In this document: positions 16,352-23,413 of the stretch, one piece after another | How positions within the stretch are numbered: the first letter of the stretch is position 1 | Layout: every line of letters begins with the position of its first letter | Source of the DNA: Roseovarius sp. UBA6217 | Lineage (GTDB): Bacteria; Pseudomonadota; Alphaproteobacteria; Rhodobacterales; Rhodobacteraceae | Direction: 5' to 3' | DNA: 34,502 bases | NCBI GenBank assembly: GCA_002421985.1 | Contig: DISF01000106.1 | Span: forward strand, 42,522 to 77,023 | The notes under the pieces: generated by a model | Databases searched by the model: none | The model's input: the letters and a program-made list of their open reading frames with translations, nothing else | What the model was told of the DNA's origin: nothing | Position numbers and translations under genes: made by a program

Positions 16352-18169
16352 TCAGGCGGCCGCGCCCGGCTCCTCGCGCGATTGGCGTTGCCACAGCGCG
16401 GCATAGCGGCCCTGCCGCGCCAGCAGGTCGGCATGGCTGCCCTCTTCCACCACGCGCCCCTCTTCCAGCACCACGATGCGATCCGCCCCCGCCACGGTCG
16501 AGAGGCGATGCGCGATCATGATCACGGTGCGCCCCTCGGCGGCGCGCGCCAGCGCATCCTGAATGTCACGCTCGGTCTCGGTATCAAGCGCGCTTGTCGC
16601 CTCATCGAGCAGCAGGATGGGCGGGTCCTTCAAGAGCGTCCGGGCAATCCCCACCCGCTGTTTCTCGCCGCCCGAGAGCTTGAGCCCGCGCTCGCCCACC
16701 TGCGTGTCATAGCCCGCAGGCAGCGACGCGATGAAATCGTGGATTTGCGCCGCGCGGGCCACCGCCTCGATCTCGGCCTGGCTCACATCGCCGCGCCCAT
16801 AGGCGATATTATAGCCGATCGTGTCGTTGAAGAGCACCGTATCCTGCGGCACCACGCCGATGGCGGCGTGAAGGCTGTCAAGCGTCACATCGCGGATATC
16901 CTGCCCGTCGATCATGACCGCCCCGCCCTGCACATCGTAGAACCGGAACAAAAGCCGCCCGATGGTGGACTTGCCAGAGCCCGAGGGGCCGACCACGGCC
17001 ACCGTCTGCCCGGCAGGCACATCGAGCGTCACGCCCTTGAGGATGGGCCGCGCCGGATCATAGCCGAACTCCACCGCTTCAAAGCGGACATGCGCGCCCG
17101 CGACCTTCAGCGGCGTGGCACCGGGGCGGTCGCTCACATCGGGGGCCTGCTCGAGCAGGCCGAACATCTCGCCCATATCCACCAGCGCCTGCCGGATCTC
17201 GCGATAGACGGTGCCGAGGAAGTTGAGCGGCATGGTGATCTGGATCATGTAGGCGTTGACCATGACGAAATCGCCCACCGTCATCGTGCCCGCCTGCACC
17301 CCCATGGCGGCCATGACCATCACCGCCACCAGGCCGCCGGTGATGAGGAAGGACTGGCCGAAATTGAGCAGGGCCAGCGAATAGGCGGTCATCAGGGCCG
17401 CGCGCTCATAGCCCGCCATCGCCCGATCATAGCGCGCCGCCTCGCGCGCCTCGGCGCCGAAATACTTGACGGTCTCATAGTTCAGCAGGCTGTCGATGGC
17501 CTTTTGATTGGCGTCGGTGTCTTGATTGTTCATCTCGCGGCGCAGTTTCACGCGCCATTCGGTCACCTTGAAGGTAAAGGCCACATAGGCCGCAATCACG
17601 CCCGCCACGACCACCAGATACCAGATGTCGAAGAGCACCCAGAGGATGATCCCCACCAGCAGCAATTCAAGGATCAGGGGGCCAATGGAAAAGATCAGGA
17701 ATCGCAGCAGGAAATCGACGCCCTTGACGCCCCGCTCGATGATCCGGCTCAGGCCCCCGGTCTTGCGCGTGAGGTGATAGGACAGCGAGAGCGCATGGAT
17801 ATGCTGAAAGGTTTGCAGCGCCAGACGGCGCAGCGCGCGCTGGCCTACCTTGGCGAAAACCGCGTCGCGCAATTGCTGAAAGCCCACATTCATCAGCCGC
17901 GCCATGCCGTAGGCCACGGTCAGGCCGATGGCCCCTGCCCCCAGCATCCAGGCCGCCTCCTGCCCCTCGCCCGCCAGGGCATCGACCGCGCCCTTGTAGA
18001 AAAACGGCGTGATGACCGAGACGATCTTGGCCGCGACCAGCAGGATCAGCGACAGCACCACGCGCCGCTTCACCCATGGCTGGCCTGCGGGCCAGAGATA
18101 GGGGGCGACGCGCGCGATGGTGCGCCAGCCGCTTGCGGCGGTCGCGCTCGGGTGGGGATCGGTCTGCAT
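16352..18169 (-). CDS. atm1: Atm1-type ABC exporter (permease fused to ATPase)
   Basis: A half-transporter of about 605 residues that would dimerise in the inner membrane. The N-terminal six-helix domain begins around residue 35 (RRVVLSLILLVAAKIVSVITPFFYKGAVDAL). The C-terminal ATPase has Walker A GPSGSGKST, the Q loop VPQDTVLFNDTI, the signature LSGGEKQRVGIARTLLK typical of the Atm1/ABCB7/HMT1 group, Walker B ILLLDEATSALD and the switch His in IAHRLST. Family members export glutathione-linked compounds or metals and support Fe-S cluster supply. The frame is open far upstream, but ATG 18169 is the natural start; the ribosome site is weak. It is divergent from marC, with a G-rich tract on its sense strand in the 199-bp gap. 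Confidence 0.93.
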   Translation of the reverse strand: MQTDPHPSATAASGWRTIARVAPYLWPAGQPWVKRRVVLSLILLVAAKIVSVITPFFYKGAVDALAGEGQEAAWMLGAGAIGLTVAYGMARLMNVGFQQLRDAVFAKVGQRALRRLALQTFQHIHALSLSYHLTRKTGGLSRIIERGVKGVDFLLRFLIFSIGPLILELLLVGIILWVLFDIWYLVVVAGVIAAYVAFTFKVTEWRVKLRREMNNQDTDANQKAIDSLLNYETVKYFGAEAREAARYDRAMAGYERAALMTAYSLALLNFGQSFLITGGLVAVMVMAAMGVQAGTMTVGDFVMVNAYMIQITMPLNFLGTVYREIRQALVDMGEMFGLLEQAPDVSDRPGATPLKVAGAHVRFEAVEFGYDPARPILKGVTLDVPAGQTVAVVGPSGSGKSTIGRLLFRFYDVQGGAVMIDGQDIRDVTLDSLHAAIGVVPQDTVLFNDTIGYNIAYGRGDVSQAEIEAVARAAQIHDFIASLPAGYDTQVGERGLKLSGGEKQRVGIARTLLKDPPILLLDEATSALDTETERDIQDALARAAEGRTVIMIAHRLSTVAGADRIVVLEEGRVVEEGSHADLLARQGRYAALWQRQSREEPGAAA

Positions 18170-18368
18170 CGGTGGCCTGTCTGCTGCCTTGAAAGACACA
18201 GATAGCCGGGCGGGGCGGCGATGACCAGAGCCGGGCAGGCATCTTGGTTGCGGCCGCGGGTGCGCGCGCCCTGCCCCTGCCCCTGCCCCGCCCCAGCCCA
18301 GTTTTCCCTTGGCAAACGCGCCCCGGCATGGTGCAACGCCCCCAAGACCCGCCAAGGACATGCCCGCA
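18170..18368. promoter_or_regulatory. divergent regulatory gap with a hexamer repeat
   Basis: The gap between the ABC exporter and marC contains CTGCCC three times in tandem plus a CGCCCC variant (18271-18294). Read on the minus strand this gives five runs of three or more G separated by one or two bases, which fits a G-quadruplex motif about 100 bases before the exporter start. No clear -10/-35 pair was found. Confidence 0.4.
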
Positions 18369-18995
18369 ATGGATACCGCCTTTCTCGTCACCGCCTTCGT
18401 CGCGCTGTTCGTCATCATCGACCCCATCGGCATGACGCCGCTTTTCGTGGCGCTGACGCAGGGCATGGACAGCGCCCGCCGCCGCGCCATCGCGATCCGC
18501 GCCTGCGTTGCCGGGGCGCTGCTGATCATCGTCTTTGCGGCCTTTGGCGAGGCGGTGCTTGGCTTTATCGGCATTTCCATGCCCGCGTTTCGCATCGCGG
18601 GGGGGATATTGCTGTTTCTGACGGCGCTCGACATGCTGTTCGAGCGGCGCTCGCGCCGGCGCAAGGGGCAGGCCGATGCCGCCGAAGAGGACGAGGGCGA
18701 CGATCCGTCGATCTTTCCGCTCGCCATCCCGCTCATTGCCGGGCCCGGCTCGATCACCACGGTGATCCTGCTCGTGGGCGACAAGCCGGGCATCGAGGGG
18801 CTGGCGATGGTGATCGGGGTGATGCTATCGGTGATGGCGCTGGTTTTTGTGCTGTTCCTTCTGGGCGGGCTTCTGGAGCGCGCCCTTGGCACTGTCGGGA
18901 TCAACGTCGTCACGCGGCTTCTGGGGATGCTTTTGGCGGCACTCGCGGTGCAATTCGTGCTCGACGGGTTGCGCGGGTTTGGTTTGGCGGGCTGA
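18369..18995 (+). CDS. marC: MarC-family integral membrane protein
   Basis: About 208 residues with six predicted membrane helices, starting TAFLVTAFVALFVIIDPIGMTPLFVALT, which is the family signature (DPxGxxPxF), and repeating PLAIPLIAGPGSITTVIL in the second half. A charged loop (SRRRKGQADAAEEDEGDD) separates the two halves. The MarC family is named for the E. coli multiple-antibiotic-resistance locus, but its transport role is not established. ATG 18369 has AAGGA 10 bases upstream; ATG 18360 is too close to that site. The next gene starts 17 bp downstream, so they probably form an operon. Confidence 0.9.
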   Translation: MDTAFLVTAFVALFVIIDPIGMTPLFVALTQGMDSARRRAIAIRACVAGALLIIVFAAFGEAVLGFIGISMPAFRIAGGILLFLTALDMLFERRSRRRKGQADAAEEDEGDDPSIFPLAIPLIAGPGSITTVILLVGDKPGIEGLAMVIGVMLSVMALVFVLFLLGGLLERALGTVGINVVTRLLGMLLAALAVQFVLDGLRGFGLAG

Positions 18996-19012
18996 GGGGC
19001 CATATCTGGCAC

Positions 19013-19591
19013 ATGGACAGCTTTGATCTCCCCCGTCTCGTCTATCTCGCGATCCTCGGGTCGGTGCTGGTGCTGTGGTTCGTGGTGCAGGGCCGCCAGT
19101 CGCTTGGCAAGCTGATGCAATACGCCGCCGCTTGGGGGCTGATCTTTCTCGGTGCCATCGCCGTGGTCGGGCTTTGGCAGGATATCCGCCAGACCGTGCA
19201 GCCCGGCGCCAGCGTTCTGGGCGAGAACCGCATCGCCCTGCCGCGTGCGCCCGACGGGCATTATTACCTGACCGCAGAGGTCAACGGTGCCGCCATCCGC
19301 TTTGTCGTCGATACCGGGGCGAGCCAGATCGTGCTGAGCCGCGATGATGCCGCCCGCGCGGGGATCGACACCGAAGCCCTCATCTTTACCGGCCGGGCAC
19401 AAACCGCCAATGGCACCGTGCGCACCGCGCCGGTGCGCCTTGAGCGTCTCGCCATCGGCCCGATCATCGACCGGGATGTGCGCGCCGTGGTCAACGAGGG
19501 CGAGATGCAGGGCTCGCTTCTGGGGATGGACTATCTGCGCCGCTTTTCCAGCGTCGAGATCGCGGGCGAGCGGCTTATCCTGACGCGCTGA
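19013..19591 (+). CDS. membrane-anchored retropepsin-like aspartic protease
   Basis: About 192 residues. Two membrane helices near the N terminus (about 9-25 and 39-56) are followed by a clan AA aspartic protease domain with the active-site triad FVVDTGASQIVLS and, near the end, the flap/second-motif region LLGMDYLRRFSSVEI. This matches the family of single-domain, retroviral-like proteases found in alphaproteobacteria (TIGR02281 type). It would work as a homodimer with the catalytic domain probably in the periplasm. Natural substrates are unknown. It lies 17 bp after marC on the same strand, and convergent with ccdA (4 bp between stops). Confidence 0.88.
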   Translation: MDSFDLPRLVYLAILGSVLVLWFVVQGRQSLGKLMQYAAAWGLIFLGAIAVVGLWQDIRQTVQPGASVLGENRIALPRAPDGHYYLTAEVNGAAIRFVVDTGASQIVLSRDDAARAGIDTEALIFTGRAQTANGTVRTAPVRLERLAIGPIIDRDVRAVVNEGEMQGSLLGMDYLRRFSSVEIAGERLILTR

Positions 19592-19595
19592 GCGC

Positions 19596-20348
19596 TCAGC
19601 CCAAAAGGGCCAGCGCGGGGAACATCTCGAGCAGCCAATAGGAGAAATCCGAGAACCCGCCGGTGAGCATCAAGAGGCCGATGGTCCACAACAGAAGGCC
19701 CATCACCCGCTCGATCTGTTCCATATGCCGCTTCATCCAGCCCATCAGGCCGGTCAGACGCGGCAAAAAGGCCGCGACCAGCAGGAACGGCACGCCCAGC
19801 CCGATGGCATAGACCGCGAGCAGCGTGGTGCCGCGGGCAACATTGGCCTCGGAGGCGGCCAGCGACAGGATCGCGCCCAGTTGCGGGCCGATGCAGGGCG
19901 TCCAGCCAAAGGCGAATGCCAGCCCCAGCACATAGGCCCCGAGGGACGAGCCGCCGCGGTCGCCCGCGTCAAGCCGCGCCTCGCGGTCAAGGAATTTGAG
20001 GCGGTAGATGCCGATGAAATGCGCACCGAACCCCATCACGAGGATGCCCGCGATGGTGTTGAACCAGTCCTGATATTGCAGGAAGGCCCGCCCCAGCGCC
20101 GAGGCGGTAAAGCCAAGGAACAGGAAGACCGTCGACAGCCCCAGCACGAAGAACAGCGCCGGGATCACCGCCCGCGCCCGCGCCGCGCCATCCTGCGACA
20201 GATCGTTGAGGCTCACCCCGCTGATATAGGCCAGGTAGGGCGGCACGATGGGCAAGACGCAGGGGCTGAGGAAGGACACGACCCCCGCCAGAAGCGCCGC
20301 GATGAGGGCGGGCAAAAGCGCCGCGTCGATGATTTCTATGCCAAACAT
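19596..20348 (-). CDS. ccdA: cytochrome c biogenesis protein CcdA
   Basis: About 250 residues, six-helix inner-membrane protein of the DsbD/CcdA family that carries electrons from cytoplasmic thioredoxin to periplasmic thiol partners, needed for haem attachment to cytochrome c. Seen: the two redox Cys motifs, FLSPCVLPIVPPYLAYI in the first helix and FGWTPCIGPQLGAIL in the fourth, plus a C-terminal helix bundle. ATG 20348 (MFGIEII) is preferred over the upstream in-frame GTG. It is divergent from tusA, with an operator-like cluster of CTGTC/GACAG half sites between them. Confidence 0.94.
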   Translation of the reverse strand: MFGIEIIDAALLPALIAALLAGVVSFLSPCVLPIVPPYLAYISGVSLNDLSQDGAARARAVIPALFFVLGLSTVFLFLGFTASALGRAFLQYQDWFNTIAGILVMGFGAHFIGIYRLKFLDREARLDAGDRGGSSLGAYVLGLAFAFGWTPCIGPQLGAILSLAASEANVARGTTLLAVYAIGLGVPFLLVAAFLPRLTGLMGWMKRHMEQIERVMGLLLWTIGLLMLTGGFSDFSYWLLEMFPALALLG

Positions 20349-20385
20349 GGCCCCCACATAACCGGTCGCGCCGCCCGCGTCATCA

Positions 20386-20424
20386 GACAGTCTGTCACAT
20401 CCTTGTGGACAGGCTGTAACAGCG
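20386..20424. promoter_or_regulatory. operator-like inverted repeats between ccdA and tusA
   Basis: GACAG-T-CTGTC (20386-20396) is a palindrome around one base. It overlaps a second inverted repeat (20392-20412) in which CTGTC pairs with GACAG and CACA with TGTG around a 4-base loop with one bulge. Further CTGT and ACAG half sites follow to about 20422. The cluster lies in the 92-bp divergent gap and probably controls one or both genes. Confidence 0.4.
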
Positions 20425-20440
20425 CCGCTATCTGCGGGCC

Positions 20441-20671
20441 ATGACCCCGGATCACACCCTCGATGCGCGCGGCCTTCTGTGCCCGCTTCCCGTGCTCAAG
20501 CTGCGCAAGCGGCTGAAATCGCTGGCCGTGGGCGAGGTGATCGCGCTCTGGGCCGATGATCCGGCGGCGGTGATCGACGTGCCGCATTTCTGCGCCGAGA
20601 GCGGTCACGCGCTGGTCTCGACCCGCGACGAGGCGGGCGGGCAGGTCTATGTCATCCGCAAGAGCGGCTGA
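20441..20671 (+). CDS. tusA: TusA-family sulfurtransferase
   Basis: A small 76-residue cytoplasmic protein with the complete TusA/SirA/YedF signature: LDARGLLCPLPVLKLRKRL near the N terminus, the CPxP Cys being the persulfide carrier, and a two-layer alpha/beta pattern ending VYVIRKSG. TusA proteins pass sulfur to tRNA thiolation, molybdenum cofactor and other pathways. The ATG at 20441 begins two codons before the conserved core. It stands alone between divergent ccdA and convergent leuA, so its partner pathway cannot be inferred from neighbours beyond a general thiol/sulfur link with CcdA. Confidence 0.92.
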   Translation: MTPDHTLDARGLLCPLPVLKLRKRLKSLAVGEVIALWADDPAAVIDVPHFCAESGHALVSTRDEAGGQVYVIRKSG

Positions 20672-20672
20672 A

Positions 20673-20752
20673 GCAATTTCAGAAAAGGTTGACAGAGCTT
20701 TTCGGTTTGAAATTGCGAAAAATGACATCGGACACAAAGCCGGACGTGTCAT
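20673..20752. repeat. nested inverted repeats after tusA
   Basis: GCAATTTC (20673-20680) pairs with GAAATTGC (20709-20716), and inside it GAAAAG (20682-20687) pairs with CTTTTC (20698-20703), giving 14 bp of stem with an asymmetric internal loop. A second inverted repeat, ATGACA/TGTCAT, spans 20722-20752. Neither is followed by a T run on either strand. The function is unknown; they may be structured RNA or protein sites. Confidence 0.55.
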
Positions 20753-20772
20753 CGGCTCGCAACCGAAGTCAG

Positions 20773-20786
20773 ACGGCCCCAGCCGT
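20773..20786. repeat. small perfect hairpin
   Basis: ACGGC and GCCGT form a 5-bp stem around CCCA. It is one of several stem-forming sequences in the gap between tusA and leuA. Confidence 0.35.
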
Positions 20787-20811
20787 AGCCCTGCCAGAAA
20801 GGCGCGGCTCC

Positions 20812-20831
20812 CTCAACATCCCCTTCAGGCC
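20812..20831 (+). repeat. 20-bp motif, copy B of the dispersed element's first block
   Basis: CTCAACATCCCCTTCAGGCC matches copy C (34497-34478) at 18 of 20 and copy A (130-149) at 16 of 20. The later blocks of the element are not found here. On the opposite strand the motif contains AAGGGGATG within a 23-codon open frame (20840-20769), which I do not regard as an established gene. Confidence 0.45.
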
Positions 20832-20851
20832 AACAGACATCGCCCGCAAAG

Positions 20852-20881
20852 AAAAAGCCCGGATGATCCTCTCATCCGGGC
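20852..20881 (-). terminator. intrinsic terminator of leuA
   Basis: A perfect 10-bp stem, GCCCGGATGA (20857-20866) with TCATCCGGGC (20872-20881) and a 5-base loop, is followed on the minus strand by TTTTTC. It lies 25 bp past the leuA stop. On the plus strand the hairpin is followed by CAATTTTCTT, so it may also stop transcription coming from tusA. Confidence 0.9.
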
Positions 20882-20906
20882 CAATTTTCTTGGGCTCAGG
20901 CCCGCG

Positions 20907-22499
20907 TCAGGACACGTCCTTGTAGCTCACCTCGCGGGCGTCGCCGCCGGTCTTTTCTCGCCGCACCAGAAGCCGGTTGAGCGCGTTGACATAGGCCTTG
21001 GCCGAGGCCACGACCGTATCGGTATCCGCCGATTGCCCGGTGACGATGCGGCCCGCCTCTTCCATGCGCACGGAAACCGTGGCCTGCGCGTCGGTGCCCT
21101 CGGTGACGGCGGCCACCTGGTAGAGTTGCAGCCGTGCCTCATGCGGGAAAATCGCCTTGACCGCGTTGAAGGTGGCATCCACCGGGCCGTCGCCGGTGGC
21201 CTCGGTCGAGACCTCGCGCCCGTCGATCAGCATCGTCAGGCTGGCCTGTTGCGGGCCATCCGTGCCGCAGACCACCTGCAAGCGCTTGATCTGCAAGCGG
21301 TCGCCCTCATCATCAAGCCCGGCATTCACCAGCGCGATCAGGTCTTCGTCATAGACCTCCTTCTTGCGGTCGGCGAGATCCTTGAAGCGCACGAAGATAT
21401 CGGCCAACTGGTTGCCGGCCAACTCATAGCCCAGATCGTGCAGTTTCGAGCGCAGCGCGGCGCGCCCCGAATGCTTGCCCATGACAAGGCTGGTGGAGGC
21501 GAGGCCCACATCCTCGGGGCGCATGATCTCGAAGGTCTCGGCATTCTTGAGCATCCCGTCCTGATGGATGCCCGATTCATGGGCAAAGGCGTTCCTGCCG
21601 ACGATGGCCTTGTTTGGCTGCACAAGAAAGCCCGAGACGGCAGAGACCCGGCGCGAGATATGCATGATCTTGCGTGTGTCGATGCCGGTCTCATAGGGCA
21701 TGATGTCGCCGCGCACCTTGAGCGCCATCACCACCTCTTCCAGCGCGGTGTTGCCCGCGCGCTCGCCCAAGCCATTGATCGTGCACTCGATCTGCCGCGC
21801 GCCCCCCGCCACGGCGGCGAGCGAGTTGGCCGTGGCCATGCCAAGATCGTTGTGGCAATGGGTGGCGAATACCACCTCATCCGCGCCCGGCACCGTCTCG
21901 ATCAGGCGCCGGATCAGTTCGGCGCTCTCCACCGGCGCGGTATAGCCCACCGTGTCGGGAATGTTGATCGTGGTGGCCCCCGCCTTGATCGCGATTTCCA
22001 CAACGCGGCACAGGTAATCCCATTCGGTGCGGGTGGCATCCATCGGCGACCATTGCACATTATCGCAGAGGTTGCGCGCGTGCGTCACGGTCTCGTGGAT
22101 GCGCTCGGCCATCTGGTCGCGGTCGAGACCGGGAATCGCGCGGTGCAGCGGCGAGGTGCCGATGAAGGTGTGGATGCGCGGGCTTGGCGCATGTTTCACG
22201 GCCTCCCAGCAGCGGTCGATATCCGTGAGGTTGGCGCGGGCGAGGCCACAGATGGTGGCGTTTCTGGCGTTCTTCGCGATCTCGCTGACGGCGCGGAAAT
22301 CGCCCTCGGAGGCGATGGGAAATCCCGCCTCGATGATATCGACGCCCATATCGTCGAGCAGCCCGGCGATCTCGAGCTTTTCTTCGTGGGTCATGGTCGC
22401 GCCGGGGCTTTGCTCGCCGTCGCGCAAGGTCGTGTCGAAAATCAACACGCGATCCTTCTTCGCCTTTGGCGAAACGCGGTCATTGGTCGTGTTTGTCAT
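20907..22499 (-). CDS. leuA: 2-isopropylmalate synthase
   Basis: LeuA condenses acetyl-CoA with 2-oxoisovalerate, the first committed step of leucine synthesis, in the cytoplasm. 530 residues, the normal long type. Seen: DTTLRDGEQSPGATM at the start of the HMGL-type TIM barrel, THCHNDLGMATAN with metal-binding His pair, NGLGERAGNT, HESGIHQDGML in the linker, and the C-terminal leucine-sensing domain with EATGDGPVDATFNAVK. ATG 22499 gives the standard N terminus; the ribosome site is weak (AGAGA). It stands alone, preceded by a leader that looks like a leucine attenuator and followed by a strong terminator. Confidence 0.97.
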   Translation of the reverse strand: MTNTTNDRVSPKAKKDRVLIFDTTLRDGEQSPGATMTHEEKLEIAGLLDDMGVDIIEAGFPIASEGDFRAVSEIAKNARNATICGLARANLTDIDRCWEAVKHAPSPRIHTFIGTSPLHRAIPGLDRDQMAERIHETVTHARNLCDNVQWSPMDATRTEWDYLCRVVEIAIKAGATTINIPDTVGYTAPVESAELIRRLIETVPGADEVVFATHCHNDLGMATANSLAAVAGGARQIECTINGLGERAGNTALEEVVMALKVRGDIMPYETGIDTRKIMHISRRVSAVSGFLVQPNKAIVGRNAFAHESGIHQDGMLKNAETFEIMRPEDVGLASTSLVMGKHSGRAALRSKLHDLGYELAGNQLADIFVRFKDLADRKKEVYDEDLIALVNAGLDDEGDRLQIKRLQVVCGTDGPQQASLTMLIDGREVSTEATGDGPVDATFNAVKAIFPHEARLQLYQVAAVTEGTDAQATVSVRMEEAGRIVTGQSADTDTVVASAKAYVNALNRLLVRREKTGGDAREVSYKDVS

Positions 22500-22519
22500 G
22501 TCGGTCTCTTTCGGTTGAT

Positions 22520-22599
22520 CCTAAGCCTTGTGGCGCGAGGTAGCACATCCTCTGAGCGCTCGCGCCGGGCGGCACGCTCAGAGGCGGCTAAGGCCTAGG
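22520..22599 (-). promoter_or_regulatory. leuA attenuator RNA stems
   Basis: On the leuA sense strand, CCTCTGAGCG (22584-22575) pairs perfectly with CGCTCAGAGG (22558-22549). This stem's first arm includes the stop codon of the leader ORF. A second 10-bp pairing joins CCTAGGCCTT (22599-22590, covering the CTA-GGC-CTT codons) with AAGGCTTAGG (22529-22520) with a single G-U pair. The outer stem encloses the inner one and ends 20 bases before the leuA ATG. There is no T run after the inner hairpin, so control could be by Rho, by translation or by a different fold. Confidence 0.65.
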
Positions 22600-22661
22600 C
22601 ACAGCACGCGCGCCGCGCGGCATACGCGGACAGGGCAGGCGATATGTGCGACAGCGATCAT
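22578..22661 (-). CDS. leuL: leucine leader peptide (leuA attenuation)
   Basis: A 27-codon ORF directly upstream of leuA. Its last eight codons are CTG-TGC-CTA-GGC-CTT-AGC-CGC-CTC, so four of them are Leu, including the rare CTA, then TGA. The Leu codons and stop lie within RNA stem arms, as expected when ribosome stalling at low leucyl-tRNA switches the downstream fold. The predicted -10 (TATAGT) ends seven bases before the ATG, so the transcript would begin at or within a base of the start codon: a leaderless ORF, known for the trp leader of other alphaproteobacteria. The peptide sequence itself resembles nothing I recognise. Confidence 0.65.
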   Translation of the reverse strand: MIAVAHIACPVRVCRAARVLCLGLSRL

Positions 22662-22668
22662 GACACGG

Positions 22669-22697
22669 ACTATAGGCGGCGTTTGGGCGCTTGAAAA
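22669..22697 (-). promoter_or_regulatory. leuA promoter
   Basis: On the minus strand TTTTCA (22697-22692), a 17-bp spacer and TATAGT (22674-22669) form a housekeeping-type promoter (four and five of six consensus bases). Transcription is expected at about 22662-22661, the first base of the leader-peptide ATG. Confidence 0.6.
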
Positions 22698-22747
22698 GCC
22701 CGAAAAAGGGGGTTGAAGCGGTGGCGCGTTCGGCTAGGTCCGGCCTC

Positions 22748-23413
22748 ATGGAAAAGGCTTTGATCATCGGCGCGTCGGGCGGCATCGGGCGGGCGCTTGT
22801 CGCCGCATTGAGCGCGCGCGGCGCGGCGGTGACGGCGCTCTCGCGCGCAGGTGACGGGCTGGACGTGACCGATGAGGCGTCTGTCGCGGCGGCGCTTGGG
22901 GGGCTTGAGGGGCCTTATGATCTGGTTTTGGTGGCCACGGGCGCGCTGGAGATCGACGGGGCCGCGCCGGAAAAATCCCTGCGGCAGGTGAACGCGCGGG
23001 CGATGATGGATCAATTCGCGCTCAATTGCGTGGGGCCGTCGCTGGTGCTCAAACACGCCGTGCGCCTCGTGCCCCGCGACCGGCGCAGCGTGTTTGCCGC
23101 GCTCTCGGCGCGCGTGGGCTCCATCGGCGACAACCGGTTCGGCGGATGGTATAGCTACCGCACCGCCAAGGCAGCGCTCAACCAGATGATCCATACCGGG
23201 GCGATTGAATTGGCGCGCACGCACCGGCAGGCCGTTTGCGTGGCGCTGCATCCCGGCACGGTGGCCACGCCCTTTACCGAGAAATATCTCGGTCGTCACC
23301 CGGCGGTCACCCCTGACGAGGCGGCGGCGCATTTGCTGTCGGTCATCGACGGGCTTGGCCCCGAGGACACCGGAGGGTTCTTCGACTGGAAGGGCGAAAG
23401 GGTGCCGTGGTGA
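22748..23413 (+). CDS. short-chain dehydrogenase/reductase (C-factor-like)
   Basis: About 221 residues, a classical SDR with Rossmann fold. Seen: the NAD(P) motif GASGGIGRAL near residue 8, LVLVATGALE in place of the usual NNAG, an active-site region with SARVGSIGDNRFGGWYSYRTAKAAL where Tyr and Lys of YxxxK are present (YRTAK), and PGTVATPFTEKY after the catalytic site. Substrate unknown; the closest described relatives are C-factor/CsgA-like SDRs. The frame opens 19 codons upstream but ATG 22748 begins the Rossmann strand. The end overlaps the photolyase gene start (GTGA), so the two are translated together. Confidence 0.88.
   Translation: MEKALIIGASGGIGRALVAALSARGAAVTALSRAGDGLDVTDEASVAAALGGLEGPYDLVLVATGALEIDGAAPEKSLRQVNARAMMDQFALNCVGPSLVLKHAVRLVPRDRRSVFAALSARVGSIGDNRFGGWYSYRTAKAALNQMIHTGAIELARTHRQAVCVALHPGTVATPFTEKYLGRHPAVTPDEAAAHLLSVIDGLGPEDTGGFFDWKGERVPW

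Noticed and set aside
20689..20694. Perfect TTGACA -35 after tusA
   Set aside because: The positions 16-18 bp downstream hold AATTGC-like sequence, a poor -10, so no promoter is called.
20769..20840. 23-codon minus-strand ORF containing the 20-bp motif complement
   Set aside because: It lies downstream of the leuA terminator, has no convincing ribosome site and has no conserved partner in copies A and C beyond the nucleotide motif.
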